A DNA stretch of 12,646 nucleotides, taken from Nitrososphaeraceae archaeon (lineage in GTDB: Archaea; Thermoproteota; Nitrososphaeria; Nitrososphaerales; Nitrososphaeraceae). The notes under the pieces were generated by a model. It had not been told where the DNA came from. It worked only from the letters and a program-made list of their open reading frames with translations, and did no database searches. This document shows positions 6,346-12,646 of the stretch, in pieces (position 1 is the stretch's first letter; every line of letters begins with the position of its first letter). The position numbers and the translations under genes are program-made. The stretch spans positions 1 through 12,646 of the forward strand of contig JAICHH010000046.1 of assembly GCA_025922715.1 (NCBI GenBank). Reading direction: 5' to 3'.

Positions 6346-6612
6346 TTATTTTTTCTTTATCCATTTGTCATCTTCGCCTTTTTTATATTTTTTTTTAACT
6401 GCAGACCAAGCTACTTTATGTGCAACTTCTTCTTTGCTCTCTTTCTTTCCACCTCTCCTTTTATCGGGATCTTTATACTGTTCTAATGCACTACTATGGG
6501 CCTCTTTAAATATTTCTTGAGCATGGGATGGAAGTTCATCGATCCTTTTCTTTGTGCTTTCAGAAAGGTTTTCTTCTTCTTTTTCTTTTACCTTACCCTT
6601 TTTCTTCACCAT
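6346..6612 (-). CDS. ChaB-like protein
   Basis: The protein has 88 residues and no signal peptide or membrane segment. Residues 1-15 are a Lys/Glu-rich lead. Residues 24-88 follow the ChaB family closely: LPSHAQEIFKEAHSSALEQY, then a charged turn (DPDKRRGG), EEVAHKVAWSAVKKKY and a KGEDDKWIKK end. The family was named after E. coli ChaB, encoded next to the ChaA cation/proton antiporter and proposed to regulate it. No chaA is present here, and ChaB domains occur widely as stand-alone stress-type proteins, so the target is unknown. Start: ATG 6612. TGATCC, nine bases upstream, can pair with the conserved archaeal 16S rRNA 3' tail, making this the only gene in the window with a plausible Shine-Dalgarno site. 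Confidence 0.88.
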   Translation of the reverse strand: MVKKKGKVKEKEEENLSESTKKRIDELPSHAQEIFKEAHSSALEQYKDPDKRRGGKKESKEEVAHKVAWSAVKKKYKKGEDDKWIKKK

Positions 6613-6621
6613 AATAAATAA

Positions 6622-6627
6622 GGATCA
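6622..6627 (-). promoter_or_regulatory. possible Shine-Dalgarno TGATCC before the ChaB-like gene
   Basis: On the minus strand TGATCC precedes the ATG by nine bases. It matches part of the archaeal Shine-Dalgarno consensus GGAGGTGATCC. A TATA-like tract further upstream (about 6666-6676) would leave a leader long enough to contain it. Other genes in the window lack such a motif. Confidence 0.35.
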
Positions 6628-6823
6628 AAAAACTAATTAAGAATTAAGGTTGTATTTGATTTTATAATATATATTAAATAGACAAATATCCTAGAATAAA
6701 TAACTTTTTTATAATCTGCGATCATAATCGAGGAAAATGAATTTTTCATTTAAAGAAATCTTCATATTATAATATGGTTCAGTTTAATAACTTAATTTAT
6801 TCAATTGCATGCAATAGTCTGCT

Positions 6824-7099
6824 TTACAAAAAATTTATAGTATATGGTTTTAAATAAACGAAAGTAGAATTTTTTGGTCTAATAAAATTAAAAGCTATAT
6901 ATAAAAGATAATGTTTTTTATTTCCAAAAACATATTCAAATTCTCGTTGTTTTCCATCATTGAATATTATTTTGGTTCATATCTCATAGAAAATCCAGCT
7001 AAAATCTCTAATATCAGGTCCAATGTAAGATATTCTACTTTTGAGTTTTTTAGTACATAGGATCAAGCAAATATAAAAGTCAATACAGCTTGAATTTTT
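6824..7099 (-). pseudogene. nearly open 92-codon frame of unknown identity (possible relic)
   Basis: This minus-strand frame has only one internal stop, TGA at 6977-6979, across 276 nt. The translation includes SRISYIGPDIRDFSWIFYEI before the stop and TKIIFNDGKQREFEYVFGNK after it. TGA could have arisen from CGA (Arg). I see no ATG at its upstream end and no family I recognise. A plus-strand frame also stays open over part of this stretch: ATG 6911 to TAG 7058-7060, 49 codons, Phe/Ser/Ile-rich and lacking a TATA box at the right distance. At most one of the two can be real. I favour the minus-strand frame as a relic because its composition is more protein-like. Low confidence. Confidence 0.25.
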
Positions 7100-7170
7100 C
7101 TAAAACAATGAATTAGGATAATCAAATTTTTAGGTTCCGCAATCCAAGCTTAATCTAATGAAAAGGCAAT

Positions 7171-7177
7171 TATAAAG
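7171..7177 (+). promoter_or_regulatory. TATA box for the M28 peptidase
   Basis: TATAAAG is centred about 24 bp upstream of the TTG at 7198, pointing to a leaderless transcript. A second box, TATAAATA at 7181-7188, is too close to the start to act for it. Confidence 0.45.
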
Positions 7178-7197
7178 TATTATAAATAAACTAATAA

Positions 7198-8289
7198 TTG
7201 TCTTATCAAAAATATAATAGATTATCCTTATTGATATCTATAATAATTGTTTTATTTGTTGCTAGTTCATTGAATAGTATTCTAGCAAGTTCTATATCTA
7301 TTAATAAAATTGAATATAATAAGTTTAATTCCTTATGTACGATTTCCATAATAGCCTGTATTGACAATATACCATCTATACAAAAAACAGACAAAGATCT
7401 AAAAAAACAAACAGATTTAATACTAGAACAAGTTAATTCAACTAAACTCAAAGAATGGATTAATACTCTGTCATCTTTTCATACCAGACACACTAAATCA
7501 GATCATATCGAGAATGTTGCTTATTGGCTTAAAAATGAACTTGAAACCTTATGTGAAAATAGAGTATTTTTTCACAATTTTACTCAAATAGATGAAAATC
7601 AGACATTTCATTTAAAAAATATTATTTGTAAAATACACGATTCGACAGCATCATTGCAAGATAATAATACAATTATTATTGGAGCACATTATGATAGTAG
7701 AGCAGAAAACATCAATAATTCTGAAGCTAGGGCTCCAGGAGCAGATGATAATGCAAGTGGAGTTTCAGCAATTTTAGAACTTGTACGTATTTTGTCTCAC
7801 TTAAATTTAACACTTAACCTTGAATTTGTATTATTTTCAGGAGAAGAACAAGGCAAATGGGGATCAAACAAGTACATAAATTACTTGGATGGTAATAATA
7901 GAACCAAAAATATAGATCTCTACATTAACTTTGATATGATAGGCTATAGACCTTCTAATGAAACAAATAAAGTCATATTAGAATATGATATTGGCAATAA
8001 ACATGTACAAAATGATAATTATTCAAAAACTATAGCCCTATTCATCAAACAAATAGCATCAAATTATACAAATCTACAAGCCCAATTAGCTAAACTTGGA
8101 AATAGTGATTTTATTCCTTTTGAAGAATTGGGCAGTACAGTTATAGGAATACATGATGAAGGTGTAACAAAGAATCCAAATTATCATAAGTCTTCTGATA
8201 CACCTAATACATTGAATATAGAATATGCAACTGATATAACAAAGATGATACTTGCTACTATTTTAGAACTTGATAGATTCAATAAGTAA
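7198..8289 (+). CDS. exported M28-family zinc aminopeptidase/carboxypeptidase
   Basis: The protein has 363 residues. Residues 1-32 are a signal peptide or membrane anchor (KYNR, then a hydrophobic run to about Ala30). The M28 catalytic domain spans about 80-360 and keeps every metal and catalytic residue: His164 and Asp166 (GAHYDS), Asp184 (GADDNASG, bridging metal), Glu216 and Glu217 (SGEEQGKWGS, general base and ligand), Asp246 (NFDMIGY) and His330 (NYHKSSDT). M28 enzymes use two zinc ions to remove N-terminal residues or hydrolyse related bonds, here outside the cell, probably to scavenge peptides. The start is TTG 7198, with an in-frame TAA directly before it. No ATG precedes the catalytic domain, and a later TTG would remove the basic N-terminus of the signal. 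The gene converges on znuA with only 13 bp between them. Exact substrate specificity is unknown. Confidence 0.92.
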   Translation: MSYQKYNRLSLLISIIIVLFVASSLNSILASSISINKIEYNKFNSLCTISIIACIDNIPSIQKTDKDLKKQTDLILEQVNSTKLKEWINTLSSFHTRHTKSDHIENVAYWLKNELETLCENRVFFHNFTQIDENQTFHLKNIICKIHDSTASLQDNNTIIIGAHYDSRAENINNSEARAPGADDNASGVSAILELVRILSHLNLTLNLEFVLFSGEEQGKWGSNKYINYLDGNNRTKNIDLYINFDMIGYRPSNETNKVILEYDIGNKHVQNDNYSKTIALFIKQIASNYTNLQAQLAKLGNSDFIPFEELGSTVIGIHDEGVTKNPNYHKSSDTPNTLNIEYATDITKMILATILELDRFNK

Positions 8290-8302
8290 TTGAATGATAA
8301 TA

Positions 8303-9253
8303 CTATTTACATTTCAATCCTTGTTTTAGATTCTCCAAATTCATTTTCATCTTGTCAATATAATCTATATTTTTCTTTTGTTCATGTGGTTCTATCCCTT
8401 CTATAGGAGATAATAGTAAGACTTTTCCATTTGGAATTTCTGATGCAAGGGTTTGAGATAATCTAGGGTCTTTTAGTTCTTCAGAATAAATTGTATCTAT
8501 ACCAAGATCTTTAGCTAATGAAATAATTGTTATGATTTGTTGTGGAAGAATTTCACCTTCTGGAGAACTTCCGTGAACGGCATGTTGAGTTAAGCCATAT
8601 CTATTCGCAAAATAGTGAAAAGATTCATGAAAAGTAATGAAGTCCTTTAGTTCACAATTAGCCAGTGATTTCTTTATTAGTGAATCTAGGGTATCAAGTT
8701 CTTGATTGAAATTTTTAGTATTTCGAAAATAAGAATCTGTATTATCTGGATCTAATTTGATAAGTGCATTACTAATGGTTTTAGAAATATTTTTTACCAA
8801 AATTGGATCTAACCAAATATGAGGATCGTATCCGTAGGTAAGATCATAGATCTGGTCGGTGTGCCCTAAATTTTCTGATTCTTGCTGACCTAATTTTATA
8901 AGCTGTAAATCTTTGCTAATATCAACAAGAAATGAATTACGAAACTGTTCTTTCTTACCAAGCCATGAATCAAAACCTATTCCGTTGTATATAATCATGT
9001 CAGCTTCTATAATACCTGGTATTTGTTGTGGAGTTAATTGCCAATCATGTGGTTCAACACCCATGGGTATGACAGATGTTACTATAGTATTATTTCCACC
9101 TATTTGTTTAGCAATTTCATAAAAAGGGTAAAACGAAGCAACTACTTTAATTTTTTCTGAATCTTGTCTTGAACTATTTTCGTTTTGTTGAGGGTATACA
9201 CTTGATACACTTGAGAGCATTAAAATAAACATTACAAATAAAACAAACATCAT
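8303..9253 (-). CDS. znuA: ZnuA-like metal ABC transporter substrate-binding protein
   Basis: The protein has 316 residues and the cluster A-I (ZnuA/TroA) fold. A hydrophobic N-terminus (1-20) leads into KIKVVASFYPFYEIAKQIGG, the standard opening. The expected metal ligands are His69 (VEPHDW), His145 (DPHIWLDP), His209 (TFHESFHYFA) and Glu258 or Glu259 (YSEEL). Three His plus an acidic residue suit Zn2+ or Mn2+. The His-rich flexible loop of many ZnuA proteins is almost absent: only His131 in the linker 118-140. There is no lipobox Cys, so the protein is probably held by an uncleaved N-terminal helix or released. The ATPase and permease genes are not next to it in this window. Start: ATG 9253 (a second Met follows), with AAATATATAA at 9271-9280 about 24 bp upstream. 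Family is firm; Zn over Mn is inferred. Confidence 0.9.
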   Translation of the reverse strand: MMFVLFVMFILMLSSVSSVYPQQNENSSRQDSEKIKVVASFYPFYEIAKQIGGNNTIVTSVIPMGVEPHDWQLTPQQIPGIIEADMIIYNGIGFDSWLGKKEQFRNSFLVDISKDLQLIKLGQQESENLGHTDQIYDLTYGYDPHIWLDPILVKNISKTISNALIKLDPDNTDSYFRNTKNFNQELDTLDSLIKKSLANCELKDFITFHESFHYFANRYGLTQHAVHGSSPEGEILPQQIITIISLAKDLGIDTIYSEELKDPRLSQTLASEIPNGKVLLLSPIEGIEPHEQKKNIDYIDKMKMNLENLKQGLKCK

Positions 9254-9270
9254 TATGATTCCTAAAAATA

Positions 9271-9280
9271 TTATATATTT
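9271..9280 (-). promoter_or_regulatory. TATA box for the ZnuA-like gene
   Basis: On the minus strand AAATATATAA is centred 22-25 bp before the ATG at 9253, giving a leaderless transcript. This shows a separate promoter from the MBL gene that ends 197 bp upstream. I see no clear Zur- or MntR-like dyad next to it. Confidence 0.45.
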
Positions 9281-9450
9281 AAAACTTACTTAATAAGAGT
9301 TATGAATAATTAGAATAAATTTATTAACAAATTTAACTAAATCATGACTTTGAAAAAACTATTTTTATATTTCTATATAGTAATAAAATTTATCAATAGA
9401 TTTTAAAATTATTTTAATAGTATAAGAAGTTTTATTTCATTAAAATAAAA

Positions 9451-10416
9451 TTATTGATATTTTATATCATTATACACAAATCCTAAAAAATCTTCTGAAT
9501 TAATAAAGCTATCAGAATATAAACTATCATACTTGGTCGTTATATCGCTTTTAAGGATTTCCTCGAGATTAGCACCATTATTTACCATTGTATGGACTTG
9601 TTGTCTTATATCTTTTAACATAAAAAGATAGTCTTGTAATTCATTAAGATTTGATAATAATCCATGACCAGGAATAATCTTAGTTTGGTTATCTATTATT
9701 GAAGTTATCTTTTCTATTCCTGTTATGAGACCATCTATGGAACCACCACTAGAATGATCTATAAATGGATACCGTCCATTAACATACAGGTCTCCTGTAT
9801 GAATTACATTTCGTTTGTTAAAATAAATAATTGAATCACCATCAGTATGTGCATTTGGAATGTGGTATACATTAATTTTATCCTCATTAAAATAAAAAGT
9901 AGTAGAATCGTTGTAAGTCCTGGTAGGCAGTGCATTTAATGGAGATGCTTCAAATGTCTTATTCAAAAAGTCAACAAATTGCCCAGTGCTTAAGCGCTCC
10001 CTAACATTTTCATGAGCTATTACAATAGCTCCATTATTAACGAAATTTTCATTACCTCCAGTATGATCTTGATGCCAGTGAGTATTAATAACAAATTTTA
10101 CTGGTTTTTCGGTAATTCTATTATTAATTGCAGATAGGATTTTGTCAGTCAATTGTTCAAATTGTGAATCGATTAATAATACTCCCTCATCACCAACTGA
10201 TAATCCTATATTTCCTCCTTTCCCAACCAGCATATAGGTTCCATTATTATCCAATTCATTGACAATAATTTTAACATCTTTGAACTTTTGAGCGTAACTC
10301 GAATGGAGATTGTCTAAAAAGAATAACATACACAAAACCAAAATAGAATAAGAAAGAGAAAATTTAATAATTTTTGAATATCCCTCTATATTTTTAAGTA
10401 CAAAAAAGATCTTCAT
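9451..10416 (-). CDS. exported metallo-beta-lactamase-fold hydrolase
   Basis: The protein has 321 residues. Residues 1-42 hold a basic start, a hydrophobic stretch (about 19-34) and SYA before Gln43, an apparent signal peptide. The MBL fold follows: THWHQDHTGG (His113, His115, Asp117, His118), NAHTDGD (His190), HTGDL (Asp209) and PGHG (His251). This is the complete two-metal ligand set, so the enzyme should be active. The His-x2-GD pattern and secretion resemble the broad class of periplasmic MBL hydrolases (including beta-lactamase-like and lactonase-like enzymes). Substrate cannot be read from sequence, so resistance or quorum-quenching labels would be guesses. The C-terminal 260-321 is helical. 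Start: ATG 10416. It lies on the same strand as znuA, 197 bp upstream, and is probably transcribed separately. Confidence 0.92.
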   Translation of the reverse strand: MKIFFVLKNIEGYSKIIKFSLSYSILVLCMLFFLDNLHSSYAQKFKDVKIIVNELDNNGTYMLVGKGGNIGLSVGDEGVLLIDSQFEQLTDKILSAINNRITEKPVKFVINTHWHQDHTGGNENFVNNGAIVIAHENVRERLSTGQFVDFLNKTFEASPLNALPTRTYNDSTTFYFNEDKINVYHIPNAHTDGDSIIYFNKRNVIHTGDLYVNGRYPFIDHSSGGSIDGLITGIEKITSIIDNQTKIIPGHGLLSNLNELQDYLFMLKDIRQQVHTMVNNGANLEEILKSDITTKYDSLYSDSFINSEDFLGFVYNDIKYQ

Positions 10417-10947
10417 AAAAAAATTATAAATGTAATAGAATAAATAGTTTGGTAAAAATTGAATTCCTACTACCCAAATAAAGAAATTTACTATTACTAT
10501 TTTAATTTATAAAAATAAGTTAAATTAAGTAGATTTTGTATAACATGATTTCATTACACTTTCATGCAAAGTTCTGAAGATAAAATAATTAGCAATAATA
10601 TTGTTTAATTCGGCCTATTTGATAGGATTTGAATATTCATTTTATTTATTAGTTGCATATTATACTATTATTTTATTACTACTTTTGTAATACTTCATAA
10701 AAACTATTATAAAACTATCAACTAAGATCTAAAGATCTATCTCCCTTTTATTATAATAAAATGAAATTAGAAGAACTCAATGTTTTGTCAACATAGATCT
10801 TAACTAATCTTTTTGTAAATTCGCATTTTTCTATTTATTCCCCTATGTATTACTTGTTAATATTGTACTAATTATATACAAATGAAATATTCAACTTAAA
10901 TAGATATTGAACTTAATAACTATAATATCTTGATCAACACTTATGAT
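10417..10947. other. long spacer upstream of the MBL gene; no gene seen
   Basis: This AT-rich stretch holds the MBL promoter region at its left end (a CTATTTAT-like box about 30 bp before the ATG on the minus strand). Small features include repeated AGATCT sites near 10726-10738 and 10795-10800. A tiny frame, ATG 10761 encoding MKLEELNVLST, is too short to call. I see no tRNA and no recognisable gene relic. Confidence 0.45.
10921..10928 (+). promoter_or_regulatory. TATA-like box before the 49-codon membrane ORF
   Basis: TATAATAT is centred about 24 bp before the TTG at 10948. This is the same spacing seen for the other leaderless genes here, and it is the main support for that small gene. 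Confidence 0.3.
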
Positions 10948-11097
10948 TTGATAGAGAGTACATGTATTGTATGGATTTTAGTATTGGGTTTTTTCATTTT
11001 TTTAACAATGGAAGTAATACTGATAGTTGGCATAATTTTTCCTATTTTAATATGGGTACTAGTAAAGAAGGATATACATAGATTAAACTTGAAATGA
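10948..11097 (+). CDS. possible 49-residue membrane protein
   Basis: From TTG 10948 to TGA 11095-11097 the frame encodes a two-helix hairpin: CIVWILVLGFFIFL, a short TMEV turn, then ILIVGIIFPILIWVLV and a basic end (KKDIHRLNLK). A clean hydrophobic pattern with a positive tail is typical of real small membrane proteins. A shorter version from ATG 11008 would keep one helix plus the tail (29 residues). It ends 32 bp before the convergent gene at 11130. I recognise no family. A chance frame in T-rich DNA would also look hydrophobic, so confidence is low. Confidence 0.35.
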   Translation: MIESTCIVWILVLGFFIFLTMEVILIVGIIFPILIWVLVKKDIHRLNLK

Positions 11098-11129
11098 AAT
11101 AATTATATTCTAAAAATTTGAAAAATAAA

Positions 11130-11549
11130 TTAGGTAGGTGGCTCTTTAATCTTACCGAAAAATAATTTTACTTTCTTTGTAAACATATAGTAAATTATTA
11201 TACCATAAATTATTACTGAAATAATATGTGTTAAATCTCTACTACTTGTAAGAGAAATAATGGCAATTATTATTGCAATAAAACTGATTATTAGTGTAAT
11301 TGTTCTTGCCCATCTTTTTCCCTTTAAAAGACCCCAGGAAACAATTAAACTTGCTAATCCTAGTACTACCAATGTTAAACCACCTATAATAATAAGAAAT
11401 CCTAATGCACTAGTTTGGTAATTAGAAGAAGAATCAATGCTAATTAAAGGACCTATAAATAAAGGAGTAATTCCTGTAAATAATAAAATTAATCCACCAA
11501 TAATCATAAGAACAGAGATTATAGTAATTCCAGTTGGCCGTTGAGTCAC
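11130..11549 (-). CDS. four-helix small integral membrane protein
   Basis: The protein has 139 residues and four hydrophobic segments (about 8-28, 49-74, 84-103, 107-123), with short polar ends. It opens with TQRPTGITIISVLMIIGGL, and the third helix follows WGLLKGKRWAR. I recall the RPTGvTil...IIGG / GWGLLKGkkWA pattern from small archaeal membrane proteins of unknown function, possibly distant from DUF2127-type proteins. The start is GTG 11549. The ATG that overlaps it at 11549-11551 is out of frame and meets a stop at once. No in-frame ATG occurs before the upstream TGA at 11565-11567. A TATTTAAA box at 11573-11580 is centred 27 bp before the GTG, supporting a leaderless GTG start. Function unknown. 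Confidence 0.75.
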   Translation of the reverse strand: MTQRPTGITIISVLMIIGGLILLFTGITPLFIGPLISIDSSSNYQTSALGFLIIIGGLTLVVLGLASLIVSWGLLKGKRWARTITLIISFIAIIIAIISLTSSRDLTHIISVIIYGIIIYYMFTKKVKLFFGKIKEPPT

Positions 11550-11572
11550 ATAATAACTAAATTTTCATTGGA

Positions 11573-11580
11573 TTTAAATA
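11573..11580 (-). promoter_or_regulatory. TATA box for the four-helix membrane protein
   Basis: TATTTAAA on the minus strand is centred 27 bp upstream of the GTG at 11549. The predicted transcription start falls on or beside the start codon and helps to fix the GTG as the real start. Confidence 0.5.
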
Positions 11581-12007
11581 TTATTTGATTAGTACAATTA
11601 ACATTAAATCAAACCTTAAAATTGTCTTTCTATTGGCATAGTCAATTAAATTAGCCCATTACATTAGGGAATAATACCATTTTTAATAACAACAAAGGTT
11701 GCAATCGTGATATAATCTATCTCTTAAGATTTAGGTAAACTAAAGAAAAAGATTGATTGATATGCTTATCACAAAAACTAGGATGATATAACTTTACCAG
11801 TCTCATCTTGGTTTCTGAGTGCTAATAGGATTTGCAATATTTTTTCCATTTATCTGTGTCTAGGAACTAAATTTAACCTTAATTTTGGCTTTATAGAACT
11901 ATATTGCTCACTTAAAATTGATAATAGCTTGATCTCCTAATCACAATAATATCAAAAAAAATAATAAAGATTTAACATTATTATAGATATTTTTCATTAA
12001 ACAAATC
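11581..12007. other. intergenic spacer; no secure gene
   Basis: This spacer separates two divergent genes. Several short frames stay open near 11780-11940. On the minus strand ATG 11848 starts MEKILQILLALRNQDETGKV and stops after 23 codons. A plus-strand frame from 11782 is open for about 52 codons but has no good start. Neither resembles a family I know, and they overlap, so I call no gene here. Confidence 0.4.
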
Positions 12008-12013
12008 TTTATA
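12008..12013 (+). promoter_or_regulatory. TATA box for the CBS-TrkH gene
   Basis: TTTATA predicts transcription from about 12037 and a leader of about 24 nt. That leader would contain a six-codon frame (ATG 12048 to TGA 12066-12068) that overlaps the gene's start in another frame. Confidence 0.35.
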
Positions 12014-12060
12014 CGTCGATTATAAGCTCAGAATAAATAATCATAGAATGATGAATGTGA

Positions 12061-12646
12061 ATGGTTGAACCATTAGACCGTCCTCTGTCATCGTATATTC
12101 ATACTCAATTTGTCACTGTTGATGAGAATGCTCCTGTTGCTGAAGCAGTTAAAGCATTGCAATCTAAACATGTTGAGATAATCCTTGTTACATCAAATGG
12201 GAAATATGCTGGGATTGTAACAGATAGTGATATTTTAGAAAAGGTTGTTATGAAAGGAGAGGATTCTGATTTAATATTTCTAAAATCCATAATGACATCT
12301 CCCATAATAACATTACCTAGTTCATCTACAGTAAGACAATCTATTAGATTAATGCATGCCCACAAAATTAAACATCTCCCTGTTACTGATATTACAAATA
12401 AAGAACAAATTATTGGTACAGTAACACTAGAATATCTTGCCGAAGCAATTCGTATAGCAGTTATTGAGAAAACCTTTAGAGGCTATAGGAAAATTATAAG
12501 AGAGCATTACAAACCAATTTTTGCAAATGTAGCCATTATATTGCAATTTTCTGGATTACTGATGATTATACCTGCTTTATTAGGGACATTTTTAGGTGAA
12601 TGGCAATCCTCAATTGGGATTTACTCAGCATTTGTAGGAATGTTTC
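12061..12646 (+). CDS. CBS-pair-TrkH potassium uptake protein (partial, 3' end outside window)
   Basis: 195 codons are visible. Residues 10-63 form a first CBS motif (FVTVDENAPVAEAVKAL...GIVTDSDIL). Residues 74-130 form a second (SIMTSPIITL...MHAHKIKHLPV...IIGTVTLEYL). Together they make a Bateman module that normally binds adenine nucleotides. After a basic linker (131-152, TFRGYRKIIREHY) the chain enters membrane helices: NVAIILQFSGLLMIIPALLG (156-175), GEWQ, then the start of a second helix. This resembles the first helix of TrkH/KtrB potassium transporters, so the CBS pair is likely an N-terminal, nucleotide-sensing gate. The TrkH part rests on about 40 residues and needs the missing sequence. 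Start: ATG 12061, with an in-frame TGA immediately before it at 12058-12060, so no longer product is possible. Confidence 0.75.
   Translation, partial: MVEPLDRPLSSYIHTQFVTVDENAPVAEAVKALQSKHVEIILVTSNGKYAGIVTDSDILEKVVMKGEDSDLIFLKSIMTSPIITLPSSSTVRQSIRLMHAHKIKHLPVTDITNKEQIIGTVTLEYLAEAIRIAVIEKTFRGYRKIIREHYKPIFANVAIILQFSGLLMIIPALLGTFLGEWQSSIGIYSAFVGMF

Noticed and set aside
6298..6486. Phe-rich plus-strand frame opposite the ChaB-like gene
   Set aside because: It is the complement of Lys-rich ChaB codons; the ChaB family match decides the strand.
10726..10800. Repeated AGATCT palindromes as an operator array
   Set aside because: Three six-base sites with irregular spacing in AT-rich DNA are not enough, and no adjacent promoter fits them.
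11780..11940. Opposed short open frames in the spacer before the CBS-TrkH gene
   Set aside because: They overlap each other, lack starts or promoters at suitable distance and resemble no family I know.
12105..12365. Minus-strand open frame across the CBS domains
   Set aside because: It is antisense to clear CBS motifs, shows no domain of its own and is best read as a shadow of the plus-strand gene.
1..12646. tRNA, rRNA, riboswitch or insertion-sequence elements
   Set aside because: No GC-rich structured segments, CCA-type tRNA ends, terminal inverted repeats or transposase motifs were visible in any spacer by eye.

Overview
The window is AT-rich (roughly three quarters A+T by eye) and archaeal in character. 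TATA-like boxes lie about 24-28 bp upstream of many start codons, which implies leaderless or very short-leader mRNAs, and Shine-Dalgarno motifs are nearly absent. Exported proteins are rich in Asn/Ser/Thr and carry many N-glycosylation sequons. The gene content (CorA, a CBS-TrkH fusion, ChaB, exported MBL and M28 enzymes, small secreted proteins with a Cys...GPFEGFF...Cys tail) best fits a terrestrial ammonia-oxidising archaeon of the Nitrososphaerales, perhaps Nitrosocosmicus-like. That assignment is inference from recalled protein styles; no rRNA or marker gene is present.

Layout. 1-373: no intact gene, but a possible Cys-rich zinc-binding protein relic and a hairpin. 374-1351 (-): CorA-type Mg2+ channel. 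1678-1942 (-): broken HxlR-like winged-helix regulator. 2098-2550 (+): DCC-type thiol oxidoreductase. 2855-4105 (-): polytopic membrane protein with a duplicated D-x3-H-x12-H/SPPH motif. 4163-4363 (-): clear relic of the C-terminal part of an alpha/beta-hydrolase. 4419-4979 (+): secreted protein ending in seven 11-12 residue repeats, each with a sequon; the last copies are perfect 36-nt DNA repeats. 5221-5454 (-): unexplained, nearly open frame. 5583-6014 (+): small secreted protein with a 65-nt perfect internal duplication. 6346-6612 (-): ChaB-like protein. 6824-7099 (-): a second nearly open, unrecognised frame. 7198-8289 (+): exported M28 zinc peptidase with a TTG start. 8303-9253 (-): ZnuA-like metal-binding protein. 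9451-10416 (-): exported metallo-beta-lactamase-fold hydrolase. 10948-11097 (+): possible 49-residue two-helix membrane protein. 11130-11549 (-): four-helix membrane protein with a GTG start. 12061-end (+): CBS-pair-TrkH potassium transporter, cut by the window edge.

Most genes appear to be transcribed singly from their own promoters; there is no convincing operon. Functions cluster around the cell envelope: ion transport (CorA, TrkH, ZnuA) and secreted or membrane proteins, including three probably zinc-dependent exported proteins in a row (M28, ZnuA, MBL). The long spacers hold at least two recognisable gene corpses, so the low gene density partly reflects gene decay. I did not find CRISPR arrays, tRNA or rRNA genes, or complete mobile elements.
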